A stretch of 14,598 bases of DNA, from assembly GCA_002256465.1 (NCBI GenBank), contig NQJG01000004.1:1-14598 (forward strand), given 5' to 3'. The notes beneath the pieces are model-generated. The model worked only from the letters and a program-made list of their open reading frames with translations, ran no database searches and was not told the DNA's origin. Origin of the DNA: Methylococcaceae bacterium NSP1-1 (lineage in GTDB: Bacteria; Pseudomonadota; Gammaproteobacteria; Methylococcales; Methylomonadaceae). Below, piece after piece: positions 7,961 to 14,598 of this stretch (the stretch's first letter is position 1; each line of letters begins with the position of its first letter). The position numbers and the translations under genes were made by a program.

Positions 7961-10159
7961 ATGGAGATACAGAGTACTCAGAAGAACTCACTAAAAGTGT
8001 CATCAAGTGACGATTTTAAACTCAAAGCGAATATCCTTCTGGCTAATGACAGATTCCCAACCATCAGAATTCTGTTAATCGACGGTGATCCCAATTTTCG
8101 ATTAATCGCCTCTGAGACTCTGCGAGCAGCGTCATTTTTAGTTGACGTAGCAAACAACGGCACTCAAGCCCTTGAGAAAATAAAGCAGCAGATGCCTGAC
8201 ATTGTAATGCTTGATTCAGTGATGGAAGGTATCAGTAGCTTTCAAACATGCCGGTTACTAAAAACAGACCCGGCAATGGCCAATGTCCCCATTATTATGT
8301 CAACCGCATTGGGTGATAGTGACTCGATCAATAAGGCATTTGCTGCCGGTGCTACTGATTTCATCGATAAACCCATTAACTATCAGACTTTTATTCAGCA
8401 CTTGTATTTTATTTTAAGAGCCAGTCAGAATTCTGCCGAACTTAGAAACCACAGACTTCAGCTGACGACGTTAACTGCGCTAAAAGCGGCTCAACGCATA
8501 GCTCGCTTGGGCTATTGGACCTGGTATATAAAGAATAACCAATTTCAAATTTCAGCACACTTGGCCGAATTGTGTGGCATTCAACCCGAGCAATTCGATG
8601 GCACCCTGGATGGTTTTATTCAATTAGTACATCCTCAAGACCGTGATTTCGTGAAAGACATCATTATCTCAGCAGCCCATTGCAAAACGCTTGAAAATAC
8701 TGAATATCGATTACAAGTAGCCAAATCAGAAGCTATTGTAGTATATCAGGAAATGGAAACAATAACGGACAATAGTGAGCTTATTATTACCGGCACTGTA
8801 CAGGATATTACCCGTCAAAAAGAAACTGAAAAACAGATTCGCCGTCTTGCTTACTATGACAATTTGACCGGCTTGGCAAGCAGAACCTATTACCATGAAC
8901 GTATTGAAAGTCTTATCAAGACCGCCGGCAGACGCAATGAACAATTCGCCTTTCTGTTTCTTGATCTGGATGATTTCAAAGAAATTAATGACCACTTTGG
9001 CCATCACATTGGCGATCAGTATCTTAATGCTGTTGCCCATCGTTTAAAATTTATTGCCCGCGAAATTGATTTTATTGCTCGCTTGGGGGGAGATGAGTTT
9101 TGTATCATCATTGATAATATTATCGATGATGACGATGTGACCGAAGTGGCCAGCCGTTGTCTACAGAAAATAAACCAACCGCTATTATTGTCAAATCATT
9201 ATCAGATAATGCCGAGAGTCAGCATCGGTATTGCTATTTTTCCTCGCGATGGACAGAATGAACGTGAACTGATCAAAGCCGCTGATACCGCCATGTATTC
9301 AGCCAAACAGGCTGGAAAACAATGTTATGTTTTCCATTCCCATGATATGGCGCACAAGGAAATACAACGTCGGGAAAAAGAGCGACTATTGCGAGAAGCG
9401 TTTAAGAAAGAGCAATTCATACTTTACTATCAACCCCAACTATCGATGAATAGCGGACAGATAATTGGTATGGAGGCATTGATACGTTGGCAACACCCCG
9501 AACAAGGCATAATCTTCCCTGAAAACTTTATTACCCTTGTCGAGCAACTGGGTTTGATAGTAGAACTGGGTAACTGGGCAATAAAAACAGTCTGTGAGCA
9601 AATGTCAAAATGGCATCGTTCAGGCCTGCCTTTTATTCAAGTTGCTGTGAATCTTTCGCCCGCTCATTTCCAGGATCTTGGTTTAATAGATACAGTTCAG
9701 GATTTATTAAATAAAACCGGTATTCCCGCTCAATATCTGGAACTGGAAGTTACCGAGAGCGCGATGCAAACAAAAGGACATATTGAAGTATTTAAACAAC
9801 TAAGAGAAATCGGTGTAAAAATTGCCATAGATGATTTCGGCACTGGCTTTTCCTGCCTGGCTTCTTTAAAACAGCTCCCGCTCGATTGTTTAAAAATCGA
9901 TAAAATCTTTGTTGAAGACATGCTTTACAATTCGCATACCTCCTTGCTTTTGGGAACAATCATTGGTTTGGCCAATGCGCTCGACTACACACTGGTTGCA
10001 GAGGGTGTTGAGTCCAAAGACCAGGCGTTAGTCCTTCAGGGCTTGGGCTGTAATATCTTACAGGGCTTCTTTTTTAGCCCAGCCATTCCACCAGAAGAAA
10101 TTCCTGCTCTCATAAATAGCCACGCTACGAGAACTGCGGGTATATACGAGGAAGACTGA
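7961..10159 (+). CDS. Receiver-PAS-GGDEF-EAL cyclic-di-GMP signalling protein
   Basis: This 732-residue soluble protein combines four modules. A receiver domain (about 36-152) has acidic Asp41 and Asp43, phospho-acceptor Asp85 (VMLDSVM), Thr115 and Lys137 (DKP). A PAS domain (about 178-288) ends in the usual TGTVQDITRQKE. A diguanylate cyclase domain (about 292-458) has an intact GGDEF at 376-380, and an RxxD allosteric inhibition site at 367-370, five residues before it. A phosphodiesterase domain (about 475-720) carries EAL at 505-507, Asn564 (VNLSP), Glu599 (EVTES), DDFGTG at 624-629, Lys645, Glu681 (AEGVES) and Gln701. Both enzymatic halves therefore look competent, so it may make or break down c-di-GMP according to the phosphorylation and PAS state. 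No transmembrane segment or signal peptide is visible and no sensor kinase is adjacent. It begins 26 bp after nadB with a weak ribosome binding site and may be cotranscribed. Confidence 0.95.
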   Translation: MEIQSTQKNSLKVSSSDDFKLKANILLANDRFPTIRILLIDGDPNFRLIASETLRAASFLVDVANNGTQALEKIKQQMPDIVMLDSVMEGISSFQTCRLLKTDPAMANVPIIMSTALGDSDSINKAFAAGATDFIDKPINYQTFIQHLYFILRASQNSAELRNHRLQLTTLTALKAAQRIARLGYWTWYIKNNQFQISAHLAELCGIQPEQFDGTLDGFIQLVHPQDRDFVKDIIISAAHCKTLENTEYRLQVAKSEAIVVYQEMETITDNSELIITGTVQDITRQKETEKQIRRLAYYDNLTGLASRTYYHERIESLIKTAGRRNEQFAFLFLDLDDFKEINDHFGHHIGDQYLNAVAHRLKFIAREIDFIARLGGDEFCIIIDNIIDDDDVTEVASRCLQKINQPLLLSNHYQIMPRVSIGIAIFPRDGQNERELIKAADTAMYSAKQAGKQCYVFHSHDMAHKEIQRREKERLLREAFKKEQFILYYQPQLSMNSGQIIGMEALIRWQHPEQGIIFPENFITLVEQLGLIVELGNWAIKTVCEQMSKWHRSGLPFIQVAVNLSPAHFQDLGLIDTVQDLLNKTGIPAQYLELEVTESAMQTKGHIEVFKQLREIGVKIAIDDFGTGFSCLASLKQLPLDCLKIDKIFVEDMLYNSHTSLLLGTIIGLANALDYTLVAEGVESKDQALVLQGLGCNILQGFFFSPAIPPEEIPALINSHATRTAGIYEED

Positions 10160-10185
10160 AAAAAAAGCGATTAAATGTCTTTAAT

Positions 10186-10240
10186 TCACCACAATGACAC
10201 CAATGACACAAAGGTTTATTTCTTCGTGTCTTCGGGATGA
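10186..10240. repeat. Degenerate inverted repeat in the convergent gap, possible terminator
   Basis: Arms CCAATGACACAAAG (10200-10213) and CTTCGTGTCTTCGG (10222-10235) flank an 8-base loop and match at 11 of 14 positions. In the minus-strand transcript two of the three mismatches become G-U pairs, so the hairpin is better downstream of lpxA than downstream of the plus-strand gene. The symmetry continues outward to TCACC (10186-10190) and GGATGA (10235-10240). The left arm contains the nine bases CAATGACAC twice in tandem (10192-10200 and 10201-10209). A run of eight T on the minus strand occurs about 35 bases past the stem, so it is not a canonical rho-independent terminator, although it may end both converging transcripts. 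Confidence 0.6.
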
Positions 10241-10266
10241 TAATTTATAAAGTTTTTTAACATGAA

Positions 10267-11040
10267 CTAATTCGATACATCAATAAATCCATGCAAACCT
10301 CGCTTGGACTTGACCGCCAACCAGTCTTTTAATTGCCTTAACTCTTCTGTTTCCTCCAGCCCATCCAGGCTTTGCTTGCTTTTTAACAAACGAAATGCCG
10401 TTGAAAGTACTTTATAACGATCTCCGGTGATGCCTGCACGTCTTAAACCTACAGTATTTAATTTGTAATGACGAGCTGGCCGTCCGCCAATCAGCATAAA
10501 CGGAATAACATCCATATTAAGTCCGGTTGTACCCTGTACTATCGCATACGAACCAATCCGGCAAAATTGATGCGCCACCACAGCGCCACCCATAAAAACG
10601 TTATTGCCCACTTCAACATGCCCACCTATTGCAACATTATTGGCAAATATTGTGTTATTACCAATAGTGCAATCATGCGCAACGTGGCTATTATTCATAA
10701 AGAAACAACCCGAACTGATCCGGGTTTCGGCATTTTCTTTAGATGCTCTGTGTGCAGTAAAACCTTCTCTGAAAACATTATTATCGCCAATAATCAACCA
10801 GGAAACCGTTTCTGCCTTAAAACTCGTGTCTTGAGGCAAGCCACCCAAGACTGCATGGGGATGTAAAATATTACCAGCACCCATTTTTACATGGCCATGT
10901 ACAACGGCATGAGCCCCCACCTGGCAGTGAGCTCCCATCTCAACACCGCTTTCAATCACGGCAAAAGGGCCTATTGTAACATTATCTCCCAGTACAGCAT
11001 TGGGCGCTATATAAGCGGTCGGGTGAATATTTTGTGCCAT
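10267..11040 (-). CDS. lpxA: LpxA-like UDP-N-acetylglucosamine acyltransferase, divergent copy
   Basis: The 257-residue product is a left-handed beta-helix acyltransferase of the LpxA family, which transfers a 3-hydroxyacyl chain from acyl carrier protein to UDP-GlcNAc, the first step of lipid A synthesis. Hexapeptide repeats run over about residues 1-185, and a helical C-terminal cap with the LpxA-like GLRRAG (198-203) follows. GGLPQD is at 66-71, His122 (SHVAHDC) aligns with the catalytic His125 of E. coli, and His97, His141 and His157 match other conserved histidines. It differs from the usual LpxA: the lysine two residues after PQD is serine (Ser73), the REFVTIHRGT-type segment reads REGFTAHRAS, and the loop after it is shorter. 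It is not beside lpxD, fabZ or lpxB but 5 bp after xerD, with an AGAGGA ribosome binding site inside the xerD end. It may be a second, specialised copy, so the precise substrate is uncertain. Confidence 0.8.
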   Translation of the reverse strand: MAQNIHPTAYIAPNAVLGDNVTIGPFAVIESGVEMGAHCQVGAHAVVHGHVKMGAGNILHPHAVLGGLPQDTSFKAETVSWLIIGDNNVFREGFTAHRASKENAETRISSGCFFMNNSHVAHDCTIGNNTIFANNVAIGGHVEVGNNVFMGGAVVAHQFCRIGSYAIVQGTTGLNMDVIPFMLIGGRPARHYKLNTVGLRRAGITGDRYKVLSTAFRLLKSKQSLDGLEETEELRQLKDWLAVKSKRGLHGFIDVSN

Positions 11041-11045
11041 ATTAA

Positions 11046-11930
11046 CTATCCTCTGGGATGAAATTTTGAATGCAATTCTTTTAATCGTTCGCGGGCAATG
11101 TGGGTATAGATTTGAGTTGTCGATAAATCGGCATGACCCAACAATAATTGCACGACCCGCAAATCCGCGCCATGATTTAACAAATGCGTAGCAAAAGCAT
11201 GCCTTAAAGTATGGGGTGACAGCTCTTTGTTAATGCCCGCTTTTTTTGCATGGCGTTTGATAATATGCCAAAAAGCCTGTCTTGTCATGCCGTCTGCGCG
11301 GTTGGTCACAAACAAATAATCGCATTGCCGTTCACCGAGAATAGTTTTTCTAGCATTGTTCATATAACTTTCCAACCAACTCATAGCTTCTTCACCGACC
11401 GGTACCAGCCGTTCTTTATTGCCTTTGCCAATAATTCTGACCACGCCTTGCCTGAAGCTGATTTGTTCAAATTTTAAACCGACCAATTCCGATACTCTAA
11501 GTCCGGTTGCATAGAGCATTTCCAACATTGCTTTATCTCTGAACCCATGTGTATTCGTCACCTCAGGAGCACTCAGTAATAGATCGACATCCTGTTCAGA
11601 AAGCGAAACCGGCAAGGGACGGCCTATGTGGGGAGATTCAATCAATGCAGTCGGATCGATTGCTAGGCGGTTTTCTCTGATGTAATAACCATAAAAGCGG
11701 CGCAAACTGGATAAAATACGCGCTGAAGATCGATTGCCTATACCCGCTTTATAGCGACTCGCCAAAAACTTCGATAAATCGCCCGTATCGACTTCCAGCA
11801 TGGATTTACCTGCCAACCATTTGGCAAAAATCCTCAAATCGCTACTGTAAGCGGAAAGGGTGTTTTCACTCAACCCTTGTTCTACCCAGACAGCATCAAG
11901 AAATTGGTCTATCAAGGCAATAGCGGTCAT
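11046..11930 (-). CDS. xerD: Site-specific tyrosine recombinase XerD
   Basis: This 294-residue recombinase acts with XerC at dif, under FtsK control, to resolve chromosome dimers. The N-terminal SAM-like core-binding domain spans about 1-90. The catalytic domain spans about 105-290 with Arg145 (TGLRVSEL), Lys169 (GKGNK), His240 and Arg243 (LSPHTLRHAFATHLL), His266 (LLGHADLS) and nucleophile Tyr275 (TQIYTH), all present. The C-terminus ERLKELHSKFHPRG and the ADLRVVQLLLGH block resemble E. coli XerD more than XerC. Length is typical. The ATG overlaps the ogt-like gene stop by four bases (ATGA), and lpxA begins 5 bp after its stop. It is a chromosomal housekeeping gene, and no mobile-element boundary or attachment site accompanies it. 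Confidence 0.95.
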   Translation of the reverse strand: MTAIALIDQFLDAVWVEQGLSENTLSAYSSDLRIFAKWLAGKSMLEVDTGDLSKFLASRYKAGIGNRSSARILSSLRRFYGYYIRENRLAIDPTALIESPHIGRPLPVSLSEQDVDLLLSAPEVTNTHGFRDKAMLEMLYATGLRVSELVGLKFEQISFRQGVVRIIGKGNKERLVPVGEEAMSWLESYMNNARKTILGERQCDYLFVTNRADGMTRQAFWHIIKRHAKKAGINKELSPHTLRHAFATHLLNHGADLRVVQLLLGHADLSTTQIYTHIARERLKELHSKFHPRG

Positions 11931-12421
11931 TGTTTATGGGCCGCTTCAAATGCAAGCAATTTATATTTGATAGCCATAAAATCACCGTCTGTTTTCCCGC
12001 AATAGCCACCCATACCGGAAACTGACACAACCCGATGACAAGGAATAATCACTGGATAAGGATTATCCCTGCACGCGTTGCCGACAGCTCGCGCAGACGA
12101 GCCTATTTTTCCGGCTAATGCGGAATAGGTCATGGTTTCTCCAAAGGGAATTTTACAGAGTTCAGACCAGACTTTATGCCGGTAGTCGCTACCTTGTATT
12201 AATAGCTTAATGTTAATAAGTTTATCGGGATTTGACCAATACTGATTGAATCGTCTCTGTATTTCATGGACTTGGGAATAGATACCATCATCAATCTCCC
12301 AGTCGGCTTTACTAATAACCCCTTGCTGGACATAAAGCACCAATTGACCTGCCGGCGTTCGAACATTAATAATTTCCTCTGCTCCAGAGCAATTTTCTAC
12401 CCACTGAATGACAAATGACAC
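11927..12421 (-). CDS. ogt: Methylated-DNA-protein cysteine S-methyltransferase
   Basis: This 164-residue suicide DNA-repair protein moves the methyl group from O6-methylguanine (and O4-methylthymine) to its own cysteine. The active site IPCHRVV contains Cys128, the helix-turn-helix and arginine-finger region is SARAVGNACRDNP at 109-121, and the downstream GGYCG segment (138-142) is also typical. The N-terminal half (1-78) is the poorly conserved Ogt-type domain. No AraC-like Ada domain is fused, so this is Ogt rather than Ada. The start is GTG at 12421 and has no strong ribosome binding site. The stop overlaps xerD by four bases. In a methanotroph or methylotroph such an enzyme could matter for endogenous methylation, but this is speculation. 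Confidence 0.94.
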   Translation of the reverse strand: MSFVIQWVENCSGAEEIINVRTPAGQLVLYVQQGVISKADWEIDDGIYSQVHEIQRRFNQYWSNPDKLINIKLLIQGSDYRHKVWSELCKIPFGETMTYSALAGKIGSSARAVGNACRDNPYPVIIPCHRVVSVSGMGGYCGKTDGDFMAIKYKLLAFEAAHKQ

Positions 12422-12437
12422 TAAACAATACCGAACT

Positions 12438-12449
12438 AGTTAATTAACT
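12438..12449. repeat. 12-bp perfect palindrome between the glycosyltransferase and ogt
   Basis: AGTTAATTAACT is a perfect palindrome in the 44-bp gap between these two minus-strand genes. It is too short and AT-rich for a terminator, and could be an operator half-site pair or chance. No promoter hexamers are evident around it. Confidence 0.3.
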
Positions 12450-12465
12450 GAATTGAACGTAATAT

Positions 12466-13563
12466 TTATCGATTTACCATTAATGATTTGTACAAAGCTA
12501 ACCATAACACTTTAATCTCTGTCCATGTATATTGCTGGACTTCTTGTAGTCCGTTATTCACAAGCGTCCGGTACAATTCGGGCTCATTAAGCAATCTATT
12601 AATTTGTTTCACCATGGATTCAGGATTGTTTACTTCAGTAAATAATGCTGTTTTATTATTTTCTACTATATAAGGTATCCCCCCTACATCAGTTGTCACC
12701 ACAGCAACACCACTTGCCATAGCCTCAAGCACAGAATTCGGCATATTATCAACTGTTGTCGGGTTAAGCATAATATCTGCACGTAGATATAATTCCGCAA
12801 TTTCCTCCGGAGTCAACTTTCCGGTAAAGCTGATATTTTTTTCCAGCCTTTCTTTCTTTACCAGTTGTTGCAATTCTTCTTTTTGAGGCCCCATTCCCGC
12901 TATTGTCAGTTGTATATCAGGCACTGTTTGCCTTAGCCGAGCTACTGCATTTATCGCTGTTGATATACCGTATATCGCTTCCAAATTGCGCGTTATTATC
13001 AAGTGTGGACAATGAGTGTTCATCTGCCCATGCTTTTCCTTTGGATGAAAACGCTCTAAATTAACTATGTTGGGAATAATATGAGATTCAATTCCAAAAT
13101 CTGAGAATACCGTTTTTAAGTAACCAGACGGTACGATAACATCACTTGCTTTATTAATAGAAGGCCTTACCCATTTTATGGATTTATTAAAATAATTTCT
13201 TGCTTCTCCACCGCGATAATTAATTATGACGGGAGTTTTTCTAACCCATCCAATCCATAAAACGGGCGCTGCAAACAATTGCCAGGACCACCACGAATTT
13301 GCAAAAACATGGATAACATTTACTTTTCCGGCAAGTTCCCATACATTCAAAAGATAAGGAATAATACGAAAAAATGCTCTTACGCCTTTAGCTTTTTCAA
13401 TTATTTTGAAGCGGTAAGGAGTATTGGTCTGCACCAGACTCACTTGAATATCTTCCTCCGTTAAAAGCTGATAGAGCTGATTAAGTTGATTGGCCATACC
13501 GCCATAGGGTGGAGGCAAAGGTCCGCATAGACCAACATGCAAAACTTTTTCTTTATCATTCAT
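12466..13563 (-). CDS. GT4-type glycosyltransferase (GT-B fold)
   Basis: The 365-residue protein is a cytoplasmic, probably membrane-associated glycosyltransferase that would add a sugar to a lipid-linked or nascent glycan. The N-terminal Rossmann domain opens with GLCGPLPPPYGGMANQL (11-27), a glycine-rich acceptor-side loop. The C-terminal nucleotide-sugar domain (about 185-350) has IAGMGPQKEEL (221-231), NISFTGKLTPEEIAELY (243-259) and the donor-binding block VDNMPNSVLEAMASG (271-285). In this block the usual EX7E pair appears as Asp272...Glu280. Donor and acceptor cannot be assigned. It lies 8 bp after ugd, pointing to a polysaccharide locus in which UDP-glucuronate may be used. Its base composition is visibly more AT-rich than neighbours (15 of 60 G+C at 13141-13200), suggesting a variable or acquired gene. 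Confidence 0.88.
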   Translation of the reverse strand: MNDKEKVLHVGLCGPLPPPYGGMANQLNQLYQLLTEEDIQVSLVQTNTPYRFKIIEKAKGVRAFFRIIPYLLNVWELAGKVNVIHVFANSWWSWQLFAAPVLWIGWVRKTPVIINYRGGEARNYFNKSIKWVRPSINKASDVIVPSGYLKTVFSDFGIESHIIPNIVNLERFHPKEKHGQMNTHCPHLIITRNLEAIYGISTAINAVARLRQTVPDIQLTIAGMGPQKEELQQLVKKERLEKNISFTGKLTPEEIAELYLRADIMLNPTTVDNMPNSVLEAMASGVAVVTTDVGGIPYIVENNKTALFTEVNNPESMVKQINRLLNEPELYRTLVNNGLQEVQQYTWTEIKVLWLALYKSLMVNR

Positions 13564-13571
13564 AATGCCAA

Positions 13572-14598
13572 TTAATTTGATCTGCCAATACCATAATAAA
13601 CAAAACCTTGTTTCTTAAGTAATTCAGGTTGATATAAATTTCTACCATCAAAAATCACCGCATCTTTTAAGGTATTTTTTATCAAATCAAAATCAGGGCT
13701 CCAAAAGTTTTTCCATTCTGTTACAACAATCAAGGCATTTGCACCCTGCAGTGCCTCTTCAGCGGTTTCAACCAGCGTTAAGCCTGGCTTGTCGCCATAA
13801 ATCCGCTTGGCTTCAGCCATGGCCTCCGGATCAAAGGCTCTGACAACTGCTCCCGCATTTATTAACGCTTCAAGGATAATGCGGCTGGGCGCCTCTCTCA
13901 TATCATCGGTTTTTGGTTTAAATGCCAAGCCCCAGAGTGCAAAGATTTTGCCTTGCAAATCATCTTTATAATGTTGAACGACTTTATTAAATAAAACCTG
14001 TTTTTGGCGATCATTGACATTTTCTACCGCATTCAACAATTCGGCTTTATAACCCATTTGCTGTGCCGTTCGTTCCAAAGCTTTAACATCTTTGGGAAAA
14101 CAGGAACCGCCATAACCGCAACCGGGATAAATAAAGGAATAACCAATACGTGAGTCAGAACCGATGCCGTTTCTGACGTGCTCAATGTCTGCGCCCAACA
14201 GTTCAGCCAAATTGGCTAATTCATTCATAAAGCTGATTTTCGTAGCTAACATGGCATTCGCGGCATATTTAGTCAATTCAGCTGAACGTACGTCCATGGT
14301 TATGATCCGCTCATGGCTACGATTAAAAGGCGCATAAAGCGCTTTTAACAATTCCGCCGTTCTTGGATTATCCGTGCCGACAATAATACGATCCGGTTTC
14401 ATGAAATCATTAATCGCCGCGCCTTCTTTTAAAAACTCGGGATTTGACACCACATCAAAATCAATAGCCACGCCACGTGATGCCAGCACTTGAAGAATAG
14501 CTTCCTTGACTTTATCGGCTGTGCCAACGGGTACTGTTGATTTATCAATGACAATACGATAGTCACTCATATTTTCAGCGATGGATTTGGCCACCGCC
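13572..14598 (-). CDS. ugd: UDP-glucose 6-dehydrogenase, 5' end beyond the window
   Basis: The visible 342 codons cover roughly the last three quarters of an enzyme that oxidises UDP-glucose to UDP-glucuronate with two NAD. The window starts inside the N-terminal NAD-binding domain: [12 protein letters not shown] is followed by [14 protein letters not shown], the IVGTD segment and the central helical region [20 protein letters not shown]. The catalytic cysteine lies in [10 protein letters not shown], about 165 residues from the GTG at 14594. The C-terminal UDP-binding domain has [19 protein letters not shown] and ends with the FDGRNLY-type motif. The GTG at 14594 is not the true start, because the frame is open to the window edge and about 100 N-terminal residues of the family are missing. 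UDP-glucuronate feeds acidic exopolysaccharide or other surface glycans, consistent with the glycosyltransferase 8 bp downstream. Confidence 0.95.
   Translation of the reverse strand, partial: AVAKSIAENMSDYRIVIDKSTVPVGTADKVKEAILQVLASRGVAIDFDVVSNPEFLKEGAAINDFMKPDRIIVGTDNPRTAELLKALYAPFNRSHERIITMDVRSAELTKYAANAMLATKISFMNELANLAELLGADIEHVRNGIGSDSRIGYSFIYPGCGYGGSCFPKDVKALERTAQQMGYKAELLNAVENVNDRQKQVLFNKVVQHYKDDLQGKIFALWGLAFKPKTDDMREAPSRIILEALINAGAVVRAFDPEAMAEAKRIYGDKPGLTLVETAEEALQGANALIVVTEWKNFWSPDFDLIKNTLKDAVIFDGRNLYQPELLKKQGFVYYGIGRSN

Noticed and set aside
8726..9040. A 104-codon open frame on the minus strand, antisense to the GGDEF region.
   Set aside because: It overlaps the catalytic core of a clearly coding domain and shows no family pattern or ribosome binding site.
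10468..10866. A 132-codon open frame on the plus strand, antisense to lpxA.
   Set aside because: It lies entirely within a well-supported gene, has no recognisable domain and is cysteine/histidine-rich in the way antisense frames of hexapeptide-repeat genes often are.
11046..11930. Tyrosine recombinase as a sign of an integrated mobile element.
   Set aside because: All features match housekeeping XerD; no tRNA, attachment-site duplication, excisionase or phage gene is near.
1..14598. Search for CRISPR arrays, defence islands, retrons or a novel gene cassette.
   Set aside because: All plausible genes were assigned to known families, and no regularly spaced repeats or clusters of unknown proteins were seen.

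Overview
The window reads as a gammaproteobacterial chromosome segment of moderate to low GC (about 50% in a 60-base sample of aroC, as low as 25% in a 60-base sample of the glycosyltransferase). Gene content and order (nadB divergent from an rpoE/algU-rseA/mucA-rseB/mucB-mucD cluster; prmB next to aroC) fit Gammaproteobacteria. A methanotroph of the Methylococcales is my guess from the general look of the proteins, not a demonstrated assignment. No rRNA, tRNA, CRISPR array, insertion sequence or prophage is visible.

Region 1 (1-6149, all minus strand). Read in transcription order, the sigma-E envelope-stress module rpoE-rseA-rseB comes first. After a 198-bp gap it is followed by a periplasmic DegP/MucD protease, then prmB (ribosomal protein L3 glutamine methyltransferase), aroC (chorismate synthase) and the start of an MFS transporter that leaves the window on the left. 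Junctions are very tight: TGATG, ATGA and TAATG overlaps, a 1-bp gap and an 11-bp gap. The whole block could be one transcript, or two with an internal promoter ahead of mucD. No mucC/rseC is recognised.

Region 2 (6150-6332) is the divergent control region between rpoE and nadB. It holds a reasonable sigma-E-type promoter candidate for rpoE, a sigma-70-like candidate for nadB and a near-perfect 17-bp palindrome.

Region 3 (6333-10159, plus strand) holds nadB (L-aspartate oxidase, NAD synthesis) and, 26 bp later, a receiver-PAS-GGDEF-EAL protein that should control cyclic di-GMP. Both enzymatic domains keep their hallmark catalytic residues.

Region 4 (10160-10266) is a convergent intergenic gap occupied by a degenerate long inverted repeat whose left arm carries a tandem duplication of nine bases.

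Region 5 (10267-14598, minus strand) in transcription order is a UDP-glucose 6-dehydrogenase (5' end beyond the window), a GT4-type glycosyltransferase, a methylated-DNA-cysteine methyltransferase, xerD and an isolated, divergent lpxA-like acyltransferase. The first two suggest the edge of an exopolysaccharide or surface-glycan locus. The others are housekeeping or envelope genes joined by small gaps or overlaps.

Most of the window is ordinary core genome. The points worth a second look are the wiring of the sigma-E operon to prmB and aroC, the missing mucC, the divergent lone LpxA, the decayed inverted repeat, and the intact dual-domain c-di-GMP enzyme behind nadB. I found no clear sign of an undescribed system.
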